From positions 1-5,958 of the forward strand of contig DCTG01000180.1 in the NCBI GenBank assembly GCA_002329245.1: DNA of 5,958 bases. Reading direction: 5' to 3'. Positions 1 through 4,111 of this stretch are shown here, one piece after another. The DNA is from Clostridiales bacterium UBA1446. GTDB taxonomy: Bacteria > Bacillota > Clostridia > Oscillospirales > Oscillospiraceae. The position numbers and the translations under genes are program-made. The notes below the pieces were generated by a model. The model was not told the DNA's origin and made no database searches. It saw nothing but the letters and a program-made list of their open reading frames with translations. The stretch's first letter is position 1. The number at the start of each line of letters is the position of its first letter.

Positions 1-165
1 CTCAAACGGCAGCCGTTCCCCGGCGTCGAGCGCCGCAAGCATGCGCCGGTGCGCCGCGTCCCGGGCGGTATAAAGGCTTCCCGTGATGCGCACCGTGTCG
101 CCGGCGCGCAGCGCGCGCAGGGTTTCCTCCGAAACGGGCAGATGCAGCTGGATTTCTCTTTCCAT
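1..165 (-). CDS. Class I fumarate hydratase / L-tartrate dehydratase beta subunit, N-terminal part (cut by window edge)
   Basis: Only the first 55 residues are present. The protein starts MEREIQLHLPVSEETL and contains GDTVRITGSLYTARDAAHRR at residues 23-42, the typical opening of the beta (C-terminal-type) chain of two-subunit, Fe-S-dependent class I fumarases and tartrate dehydratases; the TARDAAH motif is strongly conserved there. The beta chain supplies part of the active site that faces the cluster-bearing alpha chain, and the complex reversibly hydrates fumarate to malate (or dehydrates tartrate to oxaloacetate). The ATG follows the alpha stop codon after one base (TAA-G-ATG), so the two are almost certainly translationally coupled. 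A GGGAGG lies about 12 nt upstream, inside alpha. Fumarate and tartrate specificity cannot be separated from this fragment. Confidence 0.92.
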   Translation of the reverse strand, partial: MEREIQLHLPVSEETLRALRAGDTVRITGSLYTARDAAHRRMLAALDAGERLPFE

Positions 166-166
166 C

Positions 167-1012
167 TTAAATGACCGCCTCCCTGTGCCGCGCCGCGTGG
201 CAGCAGATATTCACCGCCACCGGAAGCCCGGCGATATGCGTGGGGGCGAACAATACGTTGACCGCCAGTGCCGTAACGGTGCCTCCCGTTCCGCCCGGCC
301 CGAGCCCCAAACGGTTCGCCCGCTCCAAAAGCCGCCGTTCCAGCGCGGCATACGGAGGACTTGGGTTTTCCGTCCCCACGCCGCGGGCGACGGCCTGCTT
401 GGACAGAAGCGCGGCCTGTTCCAGTGTCCCGCCGATTCCGACGCCCACCACCACGGGAGGACAGGCGTTCGGACCGGCCTTTAAAACGGTTTCCGTCACA
501 AAGGCTTCCAGACCCTCGACCCCGTCGGAGGGTTTGAGCATTTTTACGGCGCTCATGTTCTCGCTGCCGAACCCCTTCGGCACCGCCGTTATTTTGATCC
601 GGTCGCCCGGGACAAGCTTCAGATGGATAACGGCCGGCGTATTGTCGCCGGTATTTTTCCGCTCGAACAGGGGGTCGGCAACGACGGATTTGCGCAGGCA
701 GCCGCCGACGTATGCCCGGCGGACGCCCTCGTTTACCGCCTCTTCGAGCAGGCCCCCGGTAATGTGAACCTCCTGCCCCAATTCAAGGAAAAGGACGGCC
801 ATGCCCGTGTCCTGACAAATTGGAATCTCTTCCCCGGCGGCAATCCGGTAATTTTCCAAAATCTGCTCCAAGACCGCGCGGCCGACGGGGGATTCCTCAC
901 CCCGCAGGGCGGATTCCATCGCACAGGAGACGTCGTCCCCGATTTGCGTGTTCGCCTCGACAAAAAGCCGCTCGACCGTCCGTACAATTACTTCCGACGG
1001 AACTTCCCGCAT
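167..1012 (-). CDS. Class I fumarate hydratase / L-tartrate dehydratase alpha subunit (4Fe-4S)
   Basis: This 281-residue protein has the usual length of the cluster-binding alpha chain of two-subunit class I hydro-lyases. The expected motifs appear in order: PICQDTGMAV (Cys66), LRKSVVADPLF (Arg107), RKNTGDNTPAV, KGFGSENMSAVKML, PNACPPVVVGVGIGG (Cys184), LGLGPGGTGG, PTHIAGLPVAVN and CCHAARH (Cys270/271). Cys66, Cys184 and one of the last pair, probably Cys271 just before His, are the three expected ligands of an oxygen-labile [4Fe-4S] cluster whose free iron binds substrate. The start at 1012 is chosen because AAGGAG lies 10 nt upstream and MREV matches the family N terminus; an in-frame start at 1063 would add 17 unconserved residues. 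One oddity is Thr245 in GGTVTAL, where relatives usually have Lys (GGKTTAL). The gene is separated from the upstream regulator by a terminator and has its own likely promoter. Fumarase is the default call; tartrate dehydratase is possible. Confidence 0.95.
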   Translation of the reverse strand: MREVPSEVIVRTVERLFVEANTQIGDDVSCAMESALRGEESPVGRAVLEQILENYRIAAGEEIPICQDTGMAVLFLELGQEVHITGGLLEEAVNEGVRRAYVGGCLRKSVVADPLFERKNTGDNTPAVIHLKLVPGDRIKITAVPKGFGSENMSAVKMLKPSDGVEGLEAFVTETVLKAGPNACPPVVVGVGIGGTLEQAALLSKQAVARGVGTENPSPPYAALERRLLERANRLGLGPGGTGGTVTALAVNVLFAPTHIAGLPVAVNICCHAARHREAVI

Positions 1013-1022
1013 GAAAAGCTCT

Positions 1023-1028
1023 CTCCTT
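1023..1028 (-). promoter_or_regulatory. Ribosome binding site of hydro-lyase alpha subunit
   Basis: AAGGAG on the minus strand lies 10 nt before the ATG at 1012, followed at once by AGAG that offers closer register. It decides the start in favour of MREV rather than the in-frame upstream codon at 1063. Confidence 0.75.
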
Positions 1029-1048
1029 TTCCGCATCTTTGTGCCGGA

Positions 1049-1083
1049 ATCATAGCATATCACATCGCTGCGCGCCGTGTAAA
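1049..1083 (-). promoter_or_regulatory. Likely promoter of the hydro-lyase operon (extended -10)
   Basis: The minus strand reads TGC-TATGAT at 1057-1049, an extended -10 with a 5/6 hexamer. It predicts a transcript start near 1042 and a leader of about 30 nt carrying the ribosome binding site. With this -10 the -35 hexamer at 17 nt spacing is poor (CGGCGC). An overlapping alternative uses TTTACA (1083-1078, 5/6 match) and TATGCT (1059-1054) with an 18-nt spacer. Either way the promoter lies after the regulator's terminator, giving the hydro-lyase its own transcript. A weak -35 with an extended -10 suits an activated promoter. Confidence 0.5.
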
Positions 1084-1088
1084 CACGG
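1075..1088. promoter_or_regulatory. 14-bp inverted repeat overlapping the hydro-lyase -35 region (possible operator)
   Basis: CCGTGT-AA-ACACGG is perfect over two 6-bp arms with a 2-bp centre. It is centred at 1081.5, about -39.5 from the predicted start at 1042, and covers the TTTACA candidate -35. Position and symmetry suggest a regulator site. It does not have the 16-bp TGT-N10-ACA spacing of the dyads in the divergent region, so binding by the neighbouring Crp/Fnr-type protein is only a possibility. Confidence 0.35.
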
Positions 1089-1099
1089 ACCTTTCAGCA

Positions 1100-1119
1100 C
1101 GGCGCTCCAATTGGCGCCG
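1100..1119. repeat. GC-rich inverted repeat upstream of the hydro-lyase promoter
   Basis: CGGCGC and GCGCCG flank an 8-nt spacer (TCCAATTG) between the regulator's terminator and the hydro-lyase promoter. There is no T-tract on either side, so it is not a second terminator. It may be an upstream protein site (centre about -67.5) or chance in GC-rich DNA. Confidence 0.25.
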
Positions 1120-1125
1120 GGAATG

Positions 1126-1163
1126 AAAAACAGGGACGGCAGCTTATTCTTCAGGGCCGTCCC
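1126..1163 (-). terminator. Intrinsic terminator of the Crp/Fnr-family gene, stop codon inside the loop
   Basis: On the minus strand GGGACGGC (1163-1156) pairs perfectly with GCCGTCCC (1140-1133) across a 15-nt loop, followed by TGTTTTTC (1132-1125). The TAA stop of the regulator gene (1146-1144) lies in the loop, so the 5' arm is coding sequence. The T-run faces only the minus strand, so it ends the regulator transcript before the hydro-lyase genes. Confidence 0.85.
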
Positions 1164-1890
1164 CGTCCGCTTTTTGCCTTATGGCTTTCCGAAGGCTTTC
1201 CGTCGGCGCTTCTTCCCCGGCCTGCGCAAGCTCGCGCAGCCCCGCCGGGTCCAGGATGCGCACCCGGTTGCGCCGCTGCTCAATGAGGTTTTGCTGCGCC
1301 AGCCGGCGCAGCAGCGCCGTCACGTTCGAGCGGGTGGTATCGATGAGGCCGGCCAGTTCCGCGTGTGTGATGTGATACCAGCCGTGCCCCTCGTCCTGGG
1401 GCACGCCGTAATAGTCCAAAATCGGAAGCGTGGACGCAAGACGGGACATCACCCGCTTTCCGGCGATCGCCCCCAGCTGGATGGTGCTGGCCGTCAGCTT
1501 GTGCACAAGGCTGTTTACGAGATACCAGGCAAAGTCCGGATTTGTTTTCAGCAGTTCCCGGATTTCCTGCGTGGGAATGAGCAGGGCGGAAACGTCGGTC
1601 TGCGCGACCGCCATCGGATTTCCCACATCACCGCCCAAGGCGGACGCCTCGCCGAACATGCAGTGGTCCGTAAACTGGGATAAGATGGCCTCCGTCCCGT
1701 CGGAGAGGATTTGAGACACCTTTACCCTGCCGCGCTCGATGCAGAATGCGCCTTCGCTCGCGCCGTCCTGAAAATAAATGGTCTCGCCCGCCCGGTACCG
1801 CATTCGTTTCCCTACCTGCTGGAGCTGATTCCAAAGCTCGTCCGGTATGACCGGGGGCCTTGCGGGGGCAGAATGATCCAGATTGCTCAC
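1144..1890 (-). CDS. Crp/Fnr-family transcriptional regulator
   Basis: The 248-residue protein has the two-domain layout of the family. Residues about 18-135 form a cyclic-nucleotide-binding-type beta roll (AGETIYFQDG, FCIERGRVKVSQ, MFGEASALGG), followed by a dimer helix (about 118-160) and a C-terminal winged helix (about 172-215: HAELAGLIDTTRSNVTALL, NLIEQRRNRVRI). The Gly-Glu of the ligand pocket is kept (80-81), but the Arg-Ser that holds cAMP phosphate is replaced around GNPMAVAQ (90-97). The only cysteines are Cys50 and Cys77, so an Fnr-type Fe-S cluster is absent. In the recognition helix Arg187 is kept while the usual Glu and following Arg are Ser188 and Ala192. The GTG start has GGGAGGG 7 nt upstream. 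It is divergent from the TRAP genes and probably controls them. It may sense an organic ligand, in the manner of CprK-like members (inference). The last 25 residues are charged and probably flexible. Confidence 0.93.
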   Translation of the reverse strand: MSNLDHSAPARPPVIPDELWNQLQQVGKRMRYRAGETIYFQDGASEGAFCIERGRVKVSQILSDGTEAILSQFTDHCMFGEASALGGDVGNPMAVAQTDVSALLIPTQEIRELLKTNPDFAWYLVNSLVHKLTASTIQLGAIAGKRVMSRLASTLPILDYYGVPQDEGHGWYHITHAELAGLIDTTRSNVTALLRRLAQQNLIEQRRNRVRILDPAGLRELAQAGEEAPTESLRKAIRQKADGDGPEE

Positions 1891-1897
1891 CGGGAAA

Positions 1898-1904
1898 CCC
1901 TCCC
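1898..1904 (-). promoter_or_regulatory. Ribosome binding site of the Crp/Fnr-family gene (supports GTG start)
   Basis: GGGAGGG lies 7 nt before the GTG at 1890. A second GAGGAG-like segment lies just upstream. An 8-codon ORF starting at ATG 1913 ends in TGA overlapping this GTG (GTGA), which could couple translation, but its own ribosome binding site is weak. Confidence 0.7.
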
Positions 1905-1918
1905 GCTCCTCATTTCGC

Positions 1919-1976
1919 GCCGGCCTTCGCGGAACCGGCGACGCTCAGTCGCATCCGACGCCCGCGCCGGGGCGTC
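1919..1976 (-). promoter_or_regulatory. Structured 5' leader of the Crp/Fnr-family gene: three consecutive hairpins
   Basis: The roughly 90-nt leader predicted from the promoter at 2014-1986 contains three inverted repeats. 1976-1957 is GACGCCC-CGGCGC-GGGCGTC (7-bp perfect stem). 1952-1938 is GCGAC-TGAGC-GTCGC (5 bp). 1939-1919 pairs GCCGG with CCGGC plus an inner TTC/GAA, with a 2-nt bulge. The last two share two bases and so partly compete. No known riboswitch core was recognised. Read on the plus strand, the first hairpin is followed by TTTGTTTGTATTG and could instead stop antisense transcription. Confidence 0.45.
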
Positions 1977-1985
1977 TTTGTTTGT

Positions 1986-2014
1986 ATTGTAGTCTGATCT
2001 CTATAAAAAGTCAA
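1986..2014 (-). promoter_or_regulatory. Sigma-A-type promoter of the Crp/Fnr-family gene
   Basis: On the minus strand TTGACT (2014-2009, 5/6) and TACAAT (1991-1986, 5/6) are separated by exactly 17 nt (2008-1992). The predicted start is near 1979, giving a leader of about 90 nt. This is the best promoter match in the window and looks largely constitutive. Confidence 0.8.
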
Positions 2015-2031
2015 AACGAAAAAACATCTTG

Positions 2032-2047
2032 TGTTCACTGGCGGACA
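2032..2047. promoter_or_regulatory. Putative Crp/Fnr-type operator A, centred at -41.5 of the TRAP promoter
   Basis: TGTTC-ACTGGC-GGACA has the 16-bp length and TGT-N10-ACA frame of a Crp-type site; the half-sites TGTTC and TGTCC match at 4 of 5 bases. Its centre (2039.5) is 41.5 bp upstream of the transcript start predicted from the extended -10 at 2066-2074, and about 60.5 bp upstream of the regulator's own start. These are close to class II and class I activator positions. The link to the neighbouring regulator is inferred from position and family. Confidence 0.45.
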
Positions 2048-2074
2048 TACAAACGGGCCGCGCAATGCTATACT
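2046..2074 (+). promoter_or_regulatory. Promoter of the TRAP operon (extended -10, weak -35)
   Basis: TGC-TATACT (2066-2074) is an extended -10 with a 5/6 hexamer. The hexamer 17 nt upstream, CATACA (2046-2051), matches TTGACA only at ACA. The start is predicted near 2081, about 70 nt before dctQ. A poor -35 overlapped by operator A is the expected look of a class II activator-dependent promoter. Confidence 0.55.
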
Positions 2075-2086
2075 GAAAGCGGCGAT

Positions 2087-2102
2087 TGTTAAATAATAGA
2101 CA
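2087..2102. promoter_or_regulatory. Putative Crp/Fnr-type operator B, just downstream of the TRAP start
   Basis: TGTTA-AATAAT-AGACA again has the TGT-N10-ACA frame and shares TGTT at one end and GACA at the other with operator A, 55 bp away. It is flanked by AT on both sides, extending the dyad to ATTGT-N10-ACAAT (2085-2104). It would cover about +7 to +22, a repressing or roadblock position. The stretch is AT-rich, so chance resemblance is a real risk. Confidence 0.3.
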
Positions 2103-2137
2103 ATTATCCTTGTTTTAAACCAAATTCTTGCGACGAG

Positions 2138-2142
2138 AGGAG
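2138..2142 (+). promoter_or_regulatory. Ribosome binding site of dctQ (supports GTG start)
   Basis: AGGAG lies 8 nt before GTG at 2151. No in-frame ATG nearby has comparable spacing. Confidence 0.75.
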
Positions 2143-2150
2143 AAATCTGC

Positions 2151-2705
2151 GTGACACATTCTTCCGGCGCGGGAACGGATGCCGGGAGCCCCTTCTCCCG
2201 AGGGCTCAACAAGGCGATCGATTCCTGTATCCTCGCGCTTGCGGCCATTGCCGGCGTCATTGTCCTGTTCCTGCTTCTGGCGGTCTGTTTTGCCACCCTG
2301 TCCCGTTATCTCTTCAGAGAACCCTTTGCCTTTCTGATCGACTACTCCTCTTATTCCCTGCTGTTCATCGCCTTTCTCGGCTCGCCCTGGCTGCTGCAGA
2401 AGCGGGGGCATGTTTCCATCGATATGGTTGTGGACGCCCTGCCGCCCGGGATAAAGCCGTTCTGGCGCGCGGTCATTGATCTTTTGATCGCCTGTATTTC
2501 CGTTGTGGTTTGCTGCATCGGCGTTTCCCTTACATATACCAGTTTCGTAAACCACGTTGCCGTCGACGATTTCCTCAGAACGCCGAAATGGGTTTTAATG
2601 GCCCCTATTCCCGTCAGCTCGTTCTTTTTGGCCGTCCAGTCCGTCCGCAACATGATTGGGAATTTCAAAGCGGATAAGGCCGGCCGGGAAGGGGGCGCCG
2701 CGTGA
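2151..2705 (+). CDS. dctQ: TRAP transporter small permease subunit (DctQ type)
   Basis: This 184-residue membrane protein has the size and four-helix layout of TRAP small permeases. The helices lie at about 24-50 (CILALAAIAGVIVLFLLLA), 62-83 (FLIDYSSYSLLFIAFLGSPW), 107-131 (AVIDLLIACISVVVCCIGV) and 146-168 (KWVLMAPIPVSSFFLAVQSV). The loop after helix 2, KRGHVSIDMVVDALPPG, carries the family's hallmark His and Asp. Together with the large permease and the binding protein it drives Na+- or H+-coupled uptake of an organic acid, usually a carboxylate; the small subunit is a scaffold for the large one. It begins with GTG behind AGGAG, and its TGA overlaps the dctM ATG (TGATG), so the two are coupled. 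It is the first gene of the divergent operon. The symbol is a family name and does not imply C4-dicarboxylate specificity. Confidence 0.93.
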   Translation: MTHSSGAGTDAGSPFSRGLNKAIDSCILALAAIAGVIVLFLLLAVCFATLSRYLFREPFAFLIDYSSYSLLFIAFLGSPWLLQKRGHVSIDMVVDALPPGIKPFWRAVIDLLIACISVVVCCIGVSLTYTSFVNHVAVDDFLRTPKWVLMAPIPVSSFFLAVQSVRNMIGNFKADKAGREGGAA

Positions 2706-4024
2706 TGGAATGGTCCTTGGTCCTCACCTTAATCCTCGTCTGTCTCGTAGCGGTCATGTTTACGGGGCTGCCCATCGCGTTCAGCTTTCTTTTGGTTTCC
2801 GGCTTTGCGATGTTCAGCATGATGGGGTTCGGCGGCCTGAGGCAGCTTGTGCTCGGCATGCAGTCCCAGCTTTGCAACTTCAATTTCACCCCGATCCCCT
2901 TTTTCGTCATTATGGGCGAAGTGTTTTTCCAGTCCGGCATTATCACCCGCACCATGGACGCCCTCTCCCGTCTGGTCCGCCGGGTTCCGGGCCGGCTGAG
3001 CGTCATCACCCTGCTCGGCGGCGGAATTTTTGCCGCGCTCAGCGGCTCCTCGCTCGCCAACACCGCCATGTTCGGCTCCCTGATGATGCCGGAAATGATG
3101 CGGCGCGGATACTCCAAGCAAATGACGACCGGTTCCATTATGGCCTCCGGCGCGCTGGCCATGATTATCCCGCCCAGCAATCAGGTGGTTATGCTCGGCG
3201 GAATTGCGAACATATCGGTCAGCAAGATTCTGATCGGCGCGATCGTCCCCGGCGTTCTGATGCTTATCCTCTATATCGCGTACATCATCCTGTCCTGCGT
3301 GCGCAATCCTTCCTTGGCACCCAAATTGGAGGAGGAGGCCGAACAGTTCATATCGGTTTCCGAGAAAGTTGCCACGATTTTCAAGGATATCGTCCCGCTC
3401 CTTTTCATTTTTCTCGTGGTGATCGGCATTATCTTCGCCGGCGTGGGCACCGCCACGGAAGCGGCGGCGCTGGGCGCTTTGGCCTCGTACATCTTAGCGA
3501 TGGCCTACCGGAAGTTTTCTTTCAAGCTTTTAATTCGGACCCTGATCGGCTCGCTTAAAACCACCACCATGCTGATGCTGATTATCGCGGCTTCCTCCGG
3601 CTTCAGTCAGGTCCTTTCCTTTACCGGGGCAAGCCGGCAGGCCGTCCTTGCGGTTACGCAGGCGGTCAGCTCCCCGGCGCTGGTTCTCTGCGCGATGCTG
3701 CTCATTACGTTTCTCATGGGTCTTTTCATCGAGCAGGCCGCGATTATGATGATCTGCCTGCCTCTGTTCATGCCGCTGGTCAAAGCCTTCGGCATTGATG
3801 AGATTTGGTTTGCGGTCCTTTTCCTGATTCTGCTTCAGATCGGCCAGTTCACTCCCCCCGTCGGCATGTCTCTCTTCGTCATGAAAGGGGTGTCGCCGCC
3901 CGAGGTTACCATGACGCACATCATGCAGGGAGCCGTACCCTACATCGTTTTGGACCTTATCGCCGTGGGATTGCTCGCGCTGATTCCTCCCCTTGTCACA
4001 GCGCTGCCCGGCCTCATCTCCTAG
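2705..4024 (+). CDS. dctM: TRAP transporter large permease subunit (DctM type)
   Basis: This 439-residue, highly hydrophobic protein with about 12 membrane segments is the substrate-translocating subunit of the TRAP system. Family signatures are clear: ALSGSSLANTAMFGSLMMPE followed by MMRRGY (111-136), ALAMIIPPSNQVVMLGG (150-166), GTATEAAALGALASY (248-262) and, near the C terminus, QIGQFTPPVGMSLFV (378-392). The two PP-containing hairpin regions (IIPPS and FTPPVG) form the elevator-type transport core in characterised relatives. The ATG at 2705 overlaps the dctQ stop by one base. GTG at 2702 is an alternative that adds a single Met. AAGGGGG at 2689-2695 lies 9 nt before the ATG and 6 nt before the GTG. 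Substrate cannot be inferred from this subunit. Confidence 0.96.
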   Translation: MEWSLVLTLILVCLVAVMFTGLPIAFSFLLVSGFAMFSMMGFGGLRQLVLGMQSQLCNFNFTPIPFFVIMGEVFFQSGIITRTMDALSRLVRRVPGRLSVITLLGGGIFAALSGSSLANTAMFGSLMMPEMMRRGYSKQMTTGSIMASGALAMIIPPSNQVVMLGGIANISVSKILIGAIVPGVLMLILYIAYIILSCVRNPSLAPKLEEEAEQFISVSEKVATIFKDIVPLLFIFLVVIGIIFAGVGTATEAAALGALASYILAMAYRKFSFKLLIRTLIGSLKTTTMLMLIIAASSGFSQVLSFTGASRQAVLAVTQAVSSPALVLCAMLLITFLMGLFIEQAAIMMICLPLFMPLVKAFGIDEIWFAVLFLILLQIGQFTPPVGMSLFVMKGVSPPEVTMTHIMQGAVPYIVLDLIAVGLLALIPPLVTALPGLIS

Positions 4025-4099
4025 GCGCGCGCCGCACGCAGGCGAACGGGTCCCTATTCCCCGCGGAATTTATGTGAGTGCTTGACAAAATTTATTACT
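4025..4099 (+). other. dctM-dctP intergenic spacer with small inverted repeats
   Basis: The gap between the permease and binding-protein genes has a 10-bp GC palindrome at the dctM stop (GGCGCGCGCC, 4024-4033) and a small hairpin ATTCC-CCGC-GGAAT (4056-4069). Neither has a T-run, so transcription should continue into dctP. Such spacers sometimes let the binding-protein mRNA segment be processed or stabilised separately, which would fit the larger amount of binding protein needed. This is inference. Confidence 0.3.
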
Positions 4100-4104
4100 G
4101 GAGG
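4100..4104 (+). promoter_or_regulatory. Ribosome binding site of dctP
   Basis: GGAGG lies 7 nt before ATG 4112, and this decides the start. ATG 4106 is only 1 nt from the motif, and a TTG at 4082 would precede it entirely. Confidence 0.85.
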
Positions 4105-4111
4105 AATGAAC

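Noticed and set aside
1013..1063. In-frame 17-residue N-terminal extension of the hydro-lyase alpha chain
   Set aside because: The added residues are not family-like, the start would lie upstream of the predicted transcript start (about 1042), and a good AAGGAG points to the ATG at 1012.
167..1126. Several plus-strand ORFs (83-484, 171-767, 623-1126) over the hydro-lyase genes
   Set aside because: They are antisense to a strongly conserved enzyme, lack convincing ribosome binding sites and have no family resemblance.
1957..1990. Plus-strand intrinsic terminator (GACGCCC/GGGCGTC then TTTGTTTG)
   Set aside because: No plus-strand gene lies upstream. It is kept as a leader hairpin of the minus-strand gene, with antisense termination noted as an alternative.
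2098..2126. TAGACA as a -35 for a second dctQ promoter
   Set aside because: No acceptable -10 lies 16-18 nt downstream (CAAATT at best). The extended -10 at 2066-2074 is much better.
2656..3558. 300-codon plus-strand ORF inside dctM in another frame
   Set aside because: Arg/His/Pro-rich translation without a domain, while the dctM frame there encodes clear TRAP signatures.
4082..4087. Perfect TTGACA as the -35 of a separate dctP promoter
   Set aside because: The hexamers 16-18 nt downstream (near 4104-4111) do not resemble a -10, and they would fall on the ribosome binding site and start codon.
4082..4111. TTG start for dctP at 4082, or ATG at 4106
   Set aside because: A start at 4082 precedes the ribosome binding site, and 4106 is only 1 nt after GGAGG. 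ATG 4112 gives a standard lipoprotein signal and 7-nt spacing.
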